Both the position numbers and the translations under genes were made by a program. From assembly GCF_003194605.1 (NCBI RefSeq), contig NZ_QHKY01000001.1, positions 310,001-374,000 of the forward strand: 64,000 nt of DNA, given 5' to 3'. The stretch is from Nocardioides gilvus. Its GTDB lineage: Bacteria; Actinomycetota; Actinomycetes; Propionibacteriales; Nocardioidaceae. Of the stretch, positions 29,795 to 39,240 are shown in pieces. The notes below the pieces were generated by a model, which saw nothing but the letters and a program-made list of their open reading frames with translations, searched no databases and was not told the DNA's origin. The first letter of the stretch is position 1, and the number at the start of each line of letters is the position of its first letter.

Positions 29795-29862
29795 AGGACT
29801 CCTCGACAACTCAGCAGCAGTGCGGCGTCGCTCACACTACCGTTCGAGGGACTCCCACGGAG

Positions 29863-30066
29863 TTAGGCCGGGAGCATCTCCTGCAGGGACTCCTGCTCGA
29901 GGAGAGCGGTCGCCTGGAGGTCGGAGAGCCTGGTGTTCTCGTCCTGCAGACGCAGGACCAGGGCTTCGAGGTCACGGACCCGGAGACGGAGTCGTGCGTT
30001 CTCGGAAACGAGTCGGGACGCGCCACGCTGGTCGGTGTGGAGATGTCCGAGGAGGGCCTTCGCCAT
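29863..30066 (-). CDS. small coiled-coil protein upstream of smc
   Basis: A 67-residue protein starting MAKALLGHLHTDQRG. Most of it (about 15-60) is a leucine-zipper-like coiled coil (LVSENARLRLRVRDLEALVL, LQDENTRL). I chose the ATG at 30066; the frame extends 19 codons upstream without similarity in character. It lies between mutM and smc on the same strand. From memory, similar short proteins are conserved in actinobacteria; function is unknown. Its codon use and composition match a real gene. Confidence 0.75.
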   Translation of the reverse strand: MAKALLGHLHTDQRGASRLVSENARLRLRVRDLEALVLRLQDENTRLSDLQATALLEQESLQEMLPA

Positions 30067-30186
30067 CGCATGCCTTTCACTGAGTACGTCTGGCCCGTCG
30101 CGGACCTCATCCAAGAGTCCCACCGGGCCGCACCGGGGTCAATTCTTGGCGTTCGACACCGTCTTCACGGTCGCCTGAGCGCTGCC

Positions 30187-31035
30187 TCAGCGTCGCAATC
30201 TGGGCACCGGCTGGCACTTCGGACAGAAGTACGAGGACCGGTTCATGAAGGAGGCGCGACGGATGGCGGTCCCGCACCGATCGCAGGGTTCGTCCTCACG
30301 GCCGTACGCGTGCAGGCTGCGGTCGAAGTACCCGGACTCCCCGTTCACGTTGACGTAGAGGTCGTCGAAGCTGGTGCCGCCCTGGACCAGCGCCTCACCC
30401 ATCACCTCCCGGGCATGACCCAGGACCTGCGTCGCCTGGGCGCGGGTCAGCCGGTCGCCCGGACGTTCGCCGTGCAGGCCGGTGCGCCACAGGGCCTCGT
30501 CGGCATAGATGTTGCCGACGCCGGAGACCAGGGTCTGGTCGAGCAGTTGACGCTTGACGGCACTCCCCCGCCCGCGCATCCTCCTCACCACTGCATCGAC
30601 GTCGAACTCAGGGTCGAGAGGGTCCCGGGCGATGTGGGTGATCTCGTCGGGCAGGTCGGCTCCGCCGGGGGCATAGGACACTCCGCCGAACATGCGCTGG
30701 TCGACGAAGCGCATCTGCGCACAGTTGGACAGCGCGAAACTCACTCGGAGGTGACGTTCCACCGCAGCGGTGGGCGCCTGGATGAGCATCTGCCCACTCA
30801 TGCCGAGGTGTCCGAGGACGGCGTCGGTATCGTCGAGTGCGAGCCAGAAGTACTTGCCACGCCGTCGAACGGCCGTGATCGTACGACCGCGCACCGCCTC
30901 GGCGAAGCCGTCGGGTCCGAGAGGGTCGCGCCGCAACGGTCGCGGGTGCAGCACCTCGACGGCGTCGATGGTGACGCCGATGACGTGGCGTTCGAGGCCT
31001 CGTCGTACGACTTCGACCTCGGGGAGTTCAGGCAC
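30187..31035 (-). CDS. mutM: formamidopyrimidine-DNA glycosylase
   Basis: Base-excision repair enzyme that removes 8-oxoguanine and Fapy lesions and cleaves the abasic site. The N terminus [14 protein letters not shown] holds catalytic Pro2 and Glu3. The H2TH region includes [25 protein letters not shown], cited here in part, and the C-terminal zinc finger has CDRC and CPKC pairs. The 282-residue length is normal. It starts with GTG, 5 bases after rnc, so rnc-mutM form an operon as in other actinobacteria. Confidence 0.96.
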   Translation of the reverse strand: MPELPEVEVVRRGLERHVIGVTIDAVEVLHPRPLRRDPLGPDGFAEAVRGRTITAVRRRGKYFWLALDDTDAVLGHLGMSGQMLIQAPTAAVERHLRVSFALSNCAQMRFVDQRMFGGVSYAPGGADLPDEITHIARDPLDPEFDVDAVVRRMRGRGSAVKRQLLDQTLVSGVGNIYADEALWRTGLHGERPGDRLTRAQATQVLGHAREVMGEALVQGGTSFDDLYVNVNGESGYFDRSLHAYGREDEPCDRCGTAIRRASFMNRSSYFCPKCQPVPRLRR

Positions 31036-31040
31036 CGAAC

Positions 31041-31775
31041 TCAGGTGAGCGCTTGGTTTGCAGCCGGCTCAGCGTCGGCAGCCGTCTCGACGGCATGGGC
31101 GGCGCTGATCTCGCCGTAGGCGGTCTGCGCGGCAGCCTGCTCGGCTTCCTTCTTCGAACGACCGGCACCGTGGCCGTAGAGGGCGTCACCGACGCGCACC
31201 TGCGCGGTGAAGGTCTTCATGTGGTCGGGACCGTCGTCCTGGATCACGTATTCAGGGACCCCCAGCGAGTGGCTCGCGGCCAACTCCTGCAGGGAGGTCT
31301 TCCAGTCGAGGCCGGCGCCCATGTCGGCGGCCGCCTCCATGAGGGGGTCGAAGAGCAGGTGGACGACCTGGGCGGAGGCCTCGAAGCCACCGGAGAGGTG
31401 GATCGCACCGATCACTGCTTCGACGGTGTCGGAGAGGATGGACGCCTTTTCGCGTCCGCCCGTGCTCTCCTCACCCCGACCGAGCTTGATGTGCTCACCC
31501 AGACCGATGCTGCGGGCCACCCCGGCCAACGCTCGCGCGTTGACCACGGCAGCCCGCAACTTGGCCAGACGACCCTCGGACAGGTCCGGGTGGGTCGAGT
31601 AGAGCTTCTGGGTGACCACCACTCCGAGCACCGAGTCCCCGAGGAACTCCAGCCGCTCATTGGTGGGCAGACCACCGTTCTCGTACGCGTACGAGCGGTG
31701 CGTGAGTGCGCGCTCAAGCAACTCGGGGTCCAGTACTGGATCCCCGAGTTGTTCGCGCAGACGCTGGGTGGTCAG
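31041..31775 (-). CDS. rnc: ribonuclease III, probably with a CTG start
   Basis: Double-strand RNA endonuclease for rRNA and mRNA processing. The signature [13 protein letters not shown] and a C-terminal dsRBD ([13 protein letters not shown] to [15 protein letters not shown]) are present. The expected N terminus ([23 protein letters not shown]) is encoded, but there is no ATG, GTG or TTG before it; a stop lies at 31779-31781. The only upstream candidate is CTG at 31775 (244 residues). The TTG at 31721 would drop the first 18 residues and has no ribosome binding site. It begins 14 bases after rpmF. Confidence 0.92.
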   Translation of the reverse strand: MTTQRLREQLGDPVLDPELLERALTHRSYAYENGGLPTNERLEFLGDSVLGVVVTQKLYSTHPDLSEGRLAKLRAAVVNARALAGVARSIGLGEHIKLGRGEESTGGREKASILSDTVEAVIGAIHLSGGFEASAQVVHLLFDPLMEAAADMGAGLDWKTSLQELAASHSLGVPEYVIQDDGPDHMKTFTAQVRVGDALYGHGAGRSKKEAEQAAAQTAYGEISAAHAVETAADAEPAANQALT

Positions 31776-31789
31776 TGGTCAGAACCTGG

Positions 31790-31975
31790 TCAGAGGACCT
31801 GGCGACGGTCGGCGCGGGCGCCGTACTGTCCACACTCGCCGCACGCACGGTGCGGGAGGTGCTTGGCGCCACACGCCGGGTTGGCGCAGGCCACCAGCGA
31901 AGGGGCGACAGCCTTCCACTGCGAGCGACGGTGGCGCGTGTTGCTGCGCGACATCTTCCGCTTCGGAACAGCCAC
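31790..31975 (-). CDS. rpmF: 50S ribosomal protein L32 (zinc-binding form)
   Basis: 61-residue large-subunit protein, [17 protein letters not shown], with a zinc ribbon formed by C30, C35, C45 and C48 (CANPAC, CGEC). Start is GTG at 31975 with GAGGAG 6 bases upstream. It follows the DUF177 gene by 64 bases and precedes rnc, the classic yceD-rpmF order. Confidence 0.96.
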   Translation of the reverse strand: MAVPKRKMSRSNTRHRRSQWKAVAPSLVACANPACGAKHLPHRACGECGQYGARADRRQVL

Positions 31976-32039
31976 TGTTATCTCCTCATGCCTGGGCCCG
32001 TATGGCCACTTGCTTGTCCGGTCGGGTCCGACCGGATCT

Positions 32040-32594
32040 TCAGTCTTCGTCCTGCTGCAGGGCCGTGAGGCCCGCCCAGCGCGGGTCGATCGCAGCCTCA
32101 TGACCATGGTCGGGGTCATCCGCGAGCCGGGCACCACACTCGGTGCACAGCCCGGGACAGTCGTCCTGGCAGAGCGGCTGGAACGGCAGTGCAAGCACCA
32201 CCGCATCCCGCAACAAGGGCTCGAGGTCGAGCAGGTCGTCCTCGAGTGTGCTGACCTCGTCGTCCAGATCCTCGTCGGACTGGTCGCGCCGGTTGTCGTC
32301 GTAGACGTACATCTCCTGGAGATCGACGAGGAACTCGTCCTCGATGGTCTCCAGACAACGCACGCATTCTCCGACGAGGTCGGCTTCCGCCGTCCCCGTG
32401 ACCAACACGCCCTCCATGACCGCCTCGAGGCGCAGTTCCAGGTGGATCTGCTCCCCTTCGGGGACACGGAGCACTTCGATGCCAAGCTCTGCCGGCGCCG
32501 ACACGTCAAGGGTCAACTCACGCTGGTTTCCCGGGCGGCGGCCGAGCTCGTGCGTATCCAGCACGAGCGGCGCTTTCGGGTCCAGACTGGTCAC
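32040..32594 (-). CDS. YceD/DUF177 family protein
   Basis: Conserved protein found upstream of rpmF in most bacteria and linked to 23S rRNA accumulation in plants and E. coli. The 184-residue protein has the paired cysteines ECVRC and a second set [13 protein letters not shown], suggesting metal binding. GTG start at 32594. Context with rpmF is diagnostic; its biochemical role is not established. Confidence 0.92.
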   Translation of the reverse strand: MTSLDPKAPLVLDTHELGRRPGNQRELTLDVSAPAELGIEVLRVPEGEQIHLELRLEAVMEGVLVTGTAEADLVGECVRCLETIEDEFLVDLQEMYVYDDNRRDQSDEDLDDEVSTLEDDLLDLEPLLRDAVVLALPFQPLCQDDCPGLCTECGARLADDPDHGHEAAIDPRWAGLTALQQDED

Positions 32595-32675
32595 TGGCCC
32601 ACTTCCATGATCGGCACAACAGAACTAGAGGAGCCTAACCGCCGTCGGGTCACAGGAGCAAAACAGGGTGCTCGC

Positions 32676-33167
32676 TCACGCCCCCCGGGACCGCTCCGCG
32701 GCGCGTGCGTTCAGCCGCTCCAGCACGAAGTCGGGCACGAAGGCCGCCACGTCCCCTCCGAAACTGGCCACTTCCTTCACCAGGCTGGAGGAGACGAAGG
32801 AGTGCGCCGGGTCCGCCGGGATGAAGACGGTTTCGACGTCGGCCAGGTGAGCATTCATCTGGGCCATCGGCAGTTCGTACTCGAAGTCACCGGAACCGCG
32901 CAGTCCCTTCACGATCGCGTGGACGTCGTTGTCGCGGCAAAAATCCGTCAACAGGCCGGTGAAACCCGCCACCCGGACGTTCGGCAGGTCGGCCGTGGCG
33001 GTCTCGAGCATGCCGAGTCGTTCCTCGGGCGAGAAGAACCGACTCTTGGACACGTTCACCCCGGTCGCGACAATCACCTCGTCGAAGATGCGCGAGGCGC
33101 GGCGCACGATGTCGAGGTGCCCCTTGGTCACAGGGTCGTAGGAACCGGGGCAGACAGCGCGTCGCAC
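32676..33167 (-). CDS. coaD: phosphopantetheine adenylyltransferase
   Basis: Fourth step of coenzyme A synthesis: 4'-phosphopantetheine plus ATP gives dephospho-CoA. The 163-residue protein has the TxGH nucleotidyl-transfer motif (T14-K-G-H17 in YDPVTKGHLDI), RGSGDFEYELPMAQMN and the C-terminal SSSLVKEVASFGGDV. GTG start at 33167. It lies 13 bases after rsmD. Confidence 0.97.
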   Translation of the reverse strand: MRRAVCPGSYDPVTKGHLDIVRRASRIFDEVIVATGVNVSKSRFFSPEERLGMLETATADLPNVRVAGFTGLLTDFCRDNDVHAIVKGLRGSGDFEYELPMAQMNAHLADVETVFIPADPAHSFVSSSLVKEVASFGGDVAAFVPDFVLERLNARAAERSRGA

Positions 33168-33180
33168 GTGTCGGTCCTCC

Positions 33181-33774
33181 TCAGGCGGTGGGGGACGCCT
33201 CGGAGGTGTCCTCAGGCGTGGCGTGACCGTACCAAAGCGTGGTCTCCCCGTACTTCTTCTCGCGACCCGCCTCCAGGCCCTCGGGCCAGGACAACCGCGC
33301 GGCCCGCTTGCCCCGCTCCACCACCACCAGCGCTTCGGGCACCAGCCAGCCGTGGGCGAGGAGGGCCACCAGGTCGGCCTCGACCTCTTCGCCGGTCAAG
33401 GGGTAGGGCGGGTCGGAGAAGACCACGTCGTAGGGCGCGCTCGGGGCCTTGGCCAGCACTGCTCTCGTCGACGCAGCCCGGACGTCGGCCTTCGTGAAGC
33501 CGATCTCGCGCGCATTCGTCGCGATCAGGGCTGCCGTGCGGCGATCCTGCTCCACGAACGTCACCACCCCGGCCCCGCGCGACCAGGCCTCGAGCCCGAC
33601 GGCGCCGGAGCCGGCGTACAGGTCGAGGACACGCAGCCCGACCAAGGAACCGCACCACGACTCGACGGCGGAGAACAGAGCCTCGCGCACCCGGTCGCTG
33701 GTCGGGCGGGTGGCGGTGCCCCGAGGGGTCGCGAGACGGCGCCCGCGGGCCTGTCCGCCGATGATCCTGGTCAT
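33181..33774 (-). CDS. rsmD: 16S rRNA (guanine-N2) methyltransferase RsmD
   Basis: Methylates G966 (E. coli numbering) of 16S rRNA. N-terminal MTRIIGGQARGRRL, SAM-binding LRVLDLYAGSGAVGLEA and catalytic DPPY (VFSDPPYPL) are present in 197 residues. Its start overlaps the recG stop by 4 bases, giving a coupled recG-rsmD-coaD unit. Confidence 0.96.
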   Translation of the reverse strand: MTRIIGGQARGRRLATPRGTATRPTSDRVREALFSAVESWCGSLVGLRVLDLYAGSGAVGLEAWSRGAGVVTFVEQDRRTAALIATNAREIGFTKADVRAASTRAVLAKAPSAPYDVVFSDPPYPLTGEEVEADLVALLAHGWLVPEALVVVERGKRAARLSWPEGLEAGREKKYGETTLWYGHATPEDTSEASPTA

Positions 33775-36023
33775 GCCTTCTCCATGAATTCTGTGCGGCT
33801 GCTCATCTCGGTCTCCCGCACCAGACGCGCCAACTCCGGCGCTCCACTCAGCTCGGGGTCGTGCCCCAGCAGCTTCTCGGCGGCCTCACGAGCCTCCACG
33901 ATGGTCTTCTCGTCGCGCAGCACGCGCAGGTTCTCCAGGCTGGAACGGAACCCACTCTGGTTGCGTCCCAGGACGTCGCCCTCACGCCGCTGCTCCAGGT
34001 CCACGCGACTCAGCTCGAAGCCGTCGGTGGTCGCTGCGACTGCGGTGAGCCGCTCGCGGGCGTCGCTGCCGACCTCGGCATGACTGACCAGCAGACAGAT
34101 CCCGGGCAGACCGCCACGACCCACCCGGCCCCTCAGTTGGTGCAGCTGGGAGACGCCGAAGCGATCGGCGTCGAGGATCACCATGGCGGTCGCGTTGGCG
34201 ACGTCGACCCCGACCTCGATCACGGTGGTGGAGACCAGGACATCGACCTCGCCCGCCGCGAAGCGTCGCATCACCGCGTCCTTCGCCTCGGGCGTCAGCC
34301 TTCCGTGCAGCATCTCGACCCGGAGGTCGGCCAACGGACCCGCGGTCAGGTGCGCGGTGACGTCCTCGACGGCCGACAACGGACGCCGGGGGGCGAGCGT
34401 ACGTCCGTTCTCGTCGACGTCGAGCTGGTCGCGCTCCCCCGTCTCCTGGACGTCACCGGAGATCCGGGGGCAGACGACGTACGCCTGGTGCCCCCGGGCG
34501 ACCTCCTCGGCGACGCGTTGCCAGACGCGCCCCTCCCAGTGCGGCTGCTCGGCGAGCGGGGCGACGTGGGTGGTGATCGGGGCCCGGCCCGCAGGCAGTT
34601 CGCGCAGGACGGAGGTCTCGAGGTCGCCGAAGACCGTCATCGCCACGGTGCGCGGGATGGGGGTGGCCGTCATGACCAGGACGTGCGGTGGGCTGAGGGC
34701 CTTGTCGGTCAGCGCAGCGCGTTGCTCCACCCCGAAGCGGTGCTGCTCGTCGACGACGACGAGCCCCAGGTCGAAGAAGGTGACGTTGCCCTCGAGCAGG
34801 GCGTGGGTGCCGATCACGATGCCCGCCTCGCCCGTGGCGATCTCGAGCATCGCGGCCTGGCGTTGGGCCTTGCCCATGGAGCCGGTGAGCAGGGTGACAC
34901 GCGTGCTCTCCTCGGCCCCTCCGAGCATCCCGGAGGCAGCCAGGTCACCGAGCATCGCGGTGACCGAGCGGTGGTGCTGCTGGGCGAGTACCTCGGTGGG
35001 CGCCAGCAGCACAGCCTGGCCACCGGAGTCGACGACGCGGAGCATCGCCCTCAGCGCCACCAACGTCTTGCCGGAGCCGACCTCACCCTGCAGGAGGCGG
35101 TTCATCGGGTGCGGCTGGGCCAACTCGCCCTCGAGCACCGCACCGATCTCGCGCTGACCAGCGGTGAGCTCGAAGGGCAGGCGGGCGTCGAAGGCCGCGA
35201 GCAACGCTCCCCCCTCGCCCGTACGCGCCTGGGCACCCTGGGCCCGCAGGAGGGCACGGCGACGCGCCATCACCAGCTGCAGGACCAGTGCCTCCTCGAA
35301 GCGGAAGCGTCGCTGCGCAGCCCCGAGCTGGGCGTGGTCGTCAGGTCCGTGGATCCACCTGAGTGCGGTCATCACGTCGCAGACCCGGAAGCGCTCGCGC
35401 AGGTCGTCGGGGAAGGTCTCGGGCACGCCGGAGACGACGTCCAGCGCGAACTGGACGGTCTTCTGCAGGTCCCACGAGTAGAGCTTGCCGCTCAACGGGT
35501 AGACCGGCATGAGGCCCTTGAGGCTCGACGCGAGCCCCTCACTCCCGGCCACGTCGCCGTCGCTCTCGCTGTCGCCTCCCCCGAAGACCACGCTGTGTGG
35601 TTGCGCCAGCTGCCAGGAACCGTTGAAGACCTGGGCCTTGCCGGTGAACATGCCGCGGCTCCCGACAGCCATGCGGCGCTGCTCCCGCTCGGCCAGGCTC
35701 TGGTGCGGGAGGAAGAACGTCATCGTGAACTGCGGGCCGTTGGTCGCCACCCGCACCTCGAGCCGTTGGCTCATCTTGTTGGTGCGCCGGTTGAGGAACG
35801 GTTTCACCACGCTCGCGGTGATCTCACCGACGACGCTGAGCAACTGCCCCTCGACGGGTTCCGCGACCTCGCTGAGCTCGGTGGTCTTCACGTAGCGGCG
35901 GGGGAAGTGCCAGAGCAGGTCGCCGACGGTCCTGATGCCCAGCCCTTCCTCGACCGTCCGGCGCTTCTGGACCGACTTGCCGAAGACTGCGGCGACAGGG
36001 GACTCGGGGGTGATGGCAACCAA
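33771..36023 (-). CDS. recG: ATP-dependent DNA helicase RecG
   Basis: Branched-DNA helicase that remodels stalled forks and R-loops. The wedge OB-fold occupies about residues 60-165, and the helicase domains show GEVGSGKTLVAL (Walker A), DEQHRFGVEQR (motif II), TATPIPRT (motif III) and QLRGRVGRGG (motif VI). The 750-residue length is normal for actinobacteria. The start is TTG at 36023 with GGAG 7 bases upstream. The DAK2 gene stop lies 4 bases before it. Confidence 0.96.
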   Translation of the reverse strand: MVAITPESPVAAVFGKSVQKRRTVEEGLGIRTVGDLLWHFPRRYVKTTELSEVAEPVEGQLLSVVGEITASVVKPFLNRRTNKMSQRLEVRVATNGPQFTMTFFLPHQSLAEREQRRMAVGSRGMFTGKAQVFNGSWQLAQPHSVVFGGGDSESDGDVAGSEGLASSLKGLMPVYPLSGKLYSWDLQKTVQFALDVVSGVPETFPDDLRERFRVCDVMTALRWIHGPDDHAQLGAAQRRFRFEEALVLQLVMARRRALLRAQGAQARTGEGGALLAAFDARLPFELTAGQREIGAVLEGELAQPHPMNRLLQGEVGSGKTLVALRAMLRVVDSGGQAVLLAPTEVLAQQHHRSVTAMLGDLAASGMLGGAEESTRVTLLTGSMGKAQRQAAMLEIATGEAGIVIGTHALLEGNVTFFDLGLVVVDEQHRFGVEQRAALTDKALSPPHVLVMTATPIPRTVAMTVFGDLETSVLRELPAGRAPITTHVAPLAEQPHWEGRVWQRVAEEVARGHQAYVVCPRISGDVQETGERDQLDVDENGRTLAPRRPLSAVEDVTAHLTAGPLADLRVEMLHGRLTPEAKDAVMRRFAAGEVDVLVSTTVIEVGVDVANATAMVILDADRFGVSQLHQLRGRVGRGGLPGICLLVSHAEVGSDARERLTAVAATTDGFELSRVDLEQRREGDVLGRNQSGFRSSLENLRVLRDEKTIVEAREAAEKLLGHDPELSGAPELARLVRETEMSSRTEFMEKA

Positions 36024-36027
36024 CGCT

Positions 36028-37671
36028 CTACTCCACGGACATCAGGAGCGGGTACCGCTCCTGGCCGCCCTCGTAGATCACGACGTCGGCCAGAGGATGG
36101 GTCTCCTCGACCCAAGCGGCACAGCGTTCTGCGAGCTCGCCCGCCTCGTCGTCCTCGCCCGAGACCAAAGTCACGAGCTCACCGCCCGCACCCAACAGGC
36201 GACCCACCACCGACGTGGCGACCTCGAGGAGGTCGGAGCCGACGACCGCGAAGTCACCGTCGATCACGCCGAGGGCATCACCGACCTCGCACGGGCCAGC
36301 GGTGGTGAACGCCTGCTTGGCCGCGACGGTGACGGCACCGTGCTTCGCGTGGCGCGCAGTGGCCGTCATCTCCAGGACGTCCTGGTCGAAGGCGCGACCC
36401 GGCTCGTGCACGGCGAGCGCCGCCAGCCCCTGCACCTGGGCATGGGTGGGGATGACCGCGACCCGGACATTGCCCGCCTCCTCGGCCGTGCGCGCTGCGA
36501 TCTCCGCGACCCGGACCGAGTCCGGGTCGTTGGGCAGCACGACGATCTCCGCAGCCTGGCTGGAGTTGATGACCTCGAGGATCTCCCCGGTGGAGGGGCG
36601 CCGGCCGACTGCTGCCTCGACGACCAGCGCACCGGCGCCGGTGAAGAGTTCGCGAAGCCCTGCCCCGACCGCGACAGCGACGACCCGACGACCCGTACGG
36701 CCCGCCTCGTGACCTCGCGCCCTGGCCATCTGCTCGGCGAAGTGGGTGACCCTGATCCGGTGCGGGCGGCCGGCAACGATGCCGGCCTCGATGGCGGCCC
36801 CGACGTCGTCCACGTGCACGTGCACGTTCCACAGGGGCTCGTTGCCGACCACCACCAACGAGTCGCCCAGACCGGCGAGCGTGGCGCGCAGGGTGGCCAC
36901 TGCCGACTCCGGAGCGTCGAGGAGATACATGACCTCGTAGGACGGTCCCGACTCGGTGAGGTCGTCCCCCGTGGCGAGCACCGGTATCCGACTCGTCCTG
37001 CGGTGGCCGTCCTGGGAGACCGGCAGCCGCCCGGTGAGGACGCGCTCCGCGGCATCGAGCACGACGCTGAGACCGCGCCCGCCGGCATCGACCACCCCGG
37101 CGTCGGCCAGGACCTTCAGCTGGGTGGGCGTCAGCGCCAGGGCCTCGCGCGCCGCACCGGCGGCCGCGCAGAAGATGTCGGCCGCGCGTACGGGTCCGTC
37201 CTCCTTGGCGAGCAAGGCGGCCGCCCCGTCACTGGCGGCGCGAGCGACGGTGAGGATGGTGCCCTCGACCGGGGTCCCCACCGCTTCGTAGCTCGCGTCG
37301 GTGGCGAGCCGCAGCGCGTCGGCCATCACCTCGGCGGGGTCCTCCCCGACCTGTGCCCGCTCGATGCGCAGTGCGGTGGCACCGAGCATCTGACTGAGGA
37401 TGACCCCGGAGTTGCCGCGCGCGGCCAGCAGGGCGGCCCTGCGGAACGCCGCCAGACCGGCGAGGAGGTCGGCCCCGTCCGCGGCCGCCTCGCGGATCGC
37501 GTCCCGAGCTGCGGAGAACGTGAGGAACATGTTGGTGCCGGTGTCACCGTCGGGCACCGGGTAGACGTTGAGGGCGTCGATCTCCTCACGGGCCGCGCTG
37601 AGCGCATCCGTGGCGACGTCGACGAATCGCAGCACCGTGCCGAGGGTGATCCCGTGCGGCACCGTCTCCAT
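36028..37671 (-). CDS. DAK2-domain protein (YloV/FakA-like)
   Basis: Protein with an N-terminal DhaL/DAK2 domain (about 5-205; ALNVYPVPDGDTGTNMF contains the Asp metal ligands) and a C-terminal DegV-like/FakA-type region. In Firmicutes FakA is the kinase of exogenous fatty acid activation with FakB; whether the same holds here is unknown, and no degV/fakB gene lies nearby. I chose the ATG at 37671 because CAGGAG lies upstream; the frame extends 12 codons more. It is first in the unit with recG, as in mycobacteria. Confidence 0.9.
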   Translation of the reverse strand: METVPHGITLGTVLRFVDVATDALSAAREEIDALNVYPVPDGDTGTNMFLTFSAARDAIREAAADGADLLAGLAAFRRAALLAARGNSGVILSQMLGATALRIERAQVGEDPAEVMADALRLATDASYEAVGTPVEGTILTVARAASDGAAALLAKEDGPVRAADIFCAAAGAAREALALTPTQLKVLADAGVVDAGGRGLSVVLDAAERVLTGRLPVSQDGHRRTSRIPVLATGDDLTESGPSYEVMYLLDAPESAVATLRATLAGLGDSLVVVGNEPLWNVHVHVDDVGAAIEAGIVAGRPHRIRVTHFAEQMARARGHEAGRTGRRVVAVAVGAGLRELFTGAGALVVEAAVGRRPSTGEILEVINSSQAAEIVVLPNDPDSVRVAEIAARTAEEAGNVRVAVIPTHAQVQGLAALAVHEPGRAFDQDVLEMTATARHAKHGAVTVAAKQAFTTAGPCEVGDALGVIDGDFAVVGSDLLEVATSVVGRLLGAGGELVTLVSGEDDEAGELAERCAAWVEETHPLADVVIYEGGQERYPLLMSVE

Positions 37672-37754
37672 GCGTCTGCTCCTGGCTGTCGTCTGGTGAG
37701 ACCACACAGTAGTGGCCCGGAGCCCAACGAGGTCAGAGGGGCATCAGAAATCAG

Positions 37755-37790
37755 AAGGACCCCGGGAGCGCGGGGCTCACCGGGGTCCTT
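37755..37790 (-). terminator. terminator after rpmB
   Basis: Perfect 11-bp arms (37755-37765 and 37780-37790), followed on the minus strand by a pyrimidine- and T-rich stretch. It lies 14-50 bases after the rpmB stop, so rpmB is a single-gene unit. Confidence 0.8.
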
Positions 37791-37804
37791 CGTACGCTGT
37801 CAGA

Positions 37805-37990
37805 TCAGCGGGAGACCTTGCCGGCCTTCAGGCAACCGGTGCACACGTTGACGCGCTTGGGCGTGCCGTTGACCGTGGCGCGGACGCGCTGGATGTTGGG
37901 GTTGAAGCGCCGCTTCGTGATCTTGCGGGACCACGGACGGTTGTTGCCGAAGCCCGGCTTCTTGGCGCAGATGTCGCAGACGGCAGCCAC
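37805..37990 (-). CDS. rpmB: 50S ribosomal protein L28 (zinc-binding form)
   Basis: 61-residue large-subunit protein, MAAVCDICAKKPGFGNN, with paired cysteines C5/C8 and a second CTGC pair near residues 50-53, so the zinc-binding (C+) paralogue. GTG start at 37990. Zur-repressed C-minus copies exist in many actinobacteria, but none is in this window. Confidence 0.96.
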   Translation of the reverse strand: MAAVCDICAKKPGFGNNRPWSRKITKRRFNPNIQRVRATVNGTPKRVNVCTGCLKAGKVSR

Positions 37991-38090
37991 CGTGCACTCC
38001 GATCAGTTCGTTGGAAGTTTCGAATGCGCTCGACGTAGTGCACGCACTGGTTCTTGCTTGTGCATGCTCACGCCGTCGAGCAACTGGATC

Positions 38091-38120
38091 AGACTATCCG
38101 ACAACGCTCGGCGGGTGAAA
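38091..38120 (-). promoter_or_regulatory. candidate rpmB promoter
   Basis: On the minus strand, TTTCAC (38115-38120) and TAGTCT (38091-38096) are 18 bases apart. The -10 box fits TANNNT; the -35 box is weak. It would give a leader of about 95 bases before rpmB. Confidence 0.3.
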
Positions 38121-38170
38121 TCGAGGGTCGTGGGCTCGGTCGCAGGGGCGTGGGGCGCCTCCCCGGAGAC

Positions 38171-39121
38171 TCAGAAGTGGGTCCATCCGGCGGCCCCTTC
38201 GTGGACCGCCCCGTTGACGGTGACGCCCTGTCCTTCACGCACCTCGCCCACCACGGTCCATCCCTGGGGCACCTTGAGGGCCGACGGGAAGGTCGCCAGC
38301 AGCGGATGGTCGTCGCCGCCCGACAGGATGAACTGCATCGGGTCCACGCCCAGCGCAGCCCCCACGGCCTGCAGCGGCTCGGCCAGCTCGAAGGCGCCGG
38401 TGTCCAGGTCGATGCCCACCCCGGACTCGGCGGCGATGTGTCCGGCGTCGGCCACCAGTCCGTCCGAGACGTCGATCATCGCGGTGGCACCAGCCTTGGC
38501 CGCCACCGTCCCGGCCTCGTACGGAGGTGCCGGGCACCGGTACGCCTCCACCAGGACCCGGGGCGAACGGAAGCCGCGGGTCAACACCGCCAGGCCACCG
38601 GCCGCCCACCCCTGGCGACCACACAGGGCCACGACGTCTCCGGGCTTCGCTCCCGAGCGCAGCACCGGGGACTCGGTGCAGGCACCGATCGCGGTCACCG
38701 CGACCACGATCTCGCTGCCGCGGGTGGTGTCACCGCCCACGACCGTGGCGCCGACCTTGGCGCACTCGTCCGCGAAGCCTCGGGCGAACTCCAGGGCCCA
38801 GCTCGCGGGGAGCTCCGCGGGGAGGGCCAGGCCGACGGTCATGGAGTGGGCCACTCCCCCCATCGCGTTGATGTCGGAGAGGTTCTGCGCGGCAGCGCGG
38901 TGGCCGACGTCCCTGCCGCCCGCCCAGTCCTTGCGGAAGTGCCGGCCCTCGACCATCAGGTCGGTGGAGACCACCACGTGACCGTTGCGGATCCGCAGCA
39001 CGGCTGCGTCGTCCCCCGGCCCCACGACGACGTCCTCGCCCTGCGGGTAGAGACCGATGAAGGCCTCGATCAGTTCGAACTCGCCCACCTGTGACAACGG
39101 GCTCTCCTCAGACAACGCCAT
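38171..39121 (-). CDS. thiL: thiamine-monophosphate kinase
   Basis: Makes thiamine diphosphate from thiamine monophosphate. The PurM/ThiL fold shows VVGPGDDAAVL, STDLMVEGRHF, LSDINAMGG, DVSDGLVADAGH and LSGGDDHPLL. The 316-residue length is typical. It is divergent from the Lrp-type gene at 39241 and separated from rpmB by 180 bases. Confidence 0.95.
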   Translation of the reverse strand: MALSEESPLSQVGEFELIEAFIGLYPQGEDVVVGPGDDAAVLRIRNGHVVVSTDLMVEGRHFRKDWAGGRDVGHRAAAQNLSDINAMGGVAHSMTVGLALPAELPASWALEFARGFADECAKVGATVVGGDTTRGSEIVVAVTAIGACTESPVLRSGAKPGDVVALCGRQGWAAGGLAVLTRGFRSPRVLVEAYRCPAPPYEAGTVAAKAGATAMIDVSDGLVADAGHIAAESGVGIDLDTGAFELAEPLQAVGAALGVDPMQFILSGGDDHPLLATFPSALKVPQGWTVVGEVREGQGVTVNGAVHEGAAGWTHF

Positions 39122-39240
39122 GCGCCCATCTCACCAGACAACCGGTCGCCTGCCACGCATCCACAGCCCTTCCGGCGCGTACGGCCGGGCTGTAGGTTGA
39201 GGTGCGTCACGTCCACGGAATTCGAGTCCAGGAGGCCACC

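Noticed and set aside
26351..29866. 1171-codon plus-strand open frame antisense to smc
   Set aside because: It is the mirror of the SMC coding sequence; low stop frequency in GC-rich DNA explains it.
33861..36308. 815-codon plus-strand open frame antisense to recG
   Set aside because: Antisense shadow of a clear RecG helicase; extends across the gene junction without any ribosome binding site.
37991..38170. Riboswitch upstream of rpmB or downstream of thiL
   Set aside because: No TPP-riboswitch-like conserved cores were found; thiL is transcribed from the other side.
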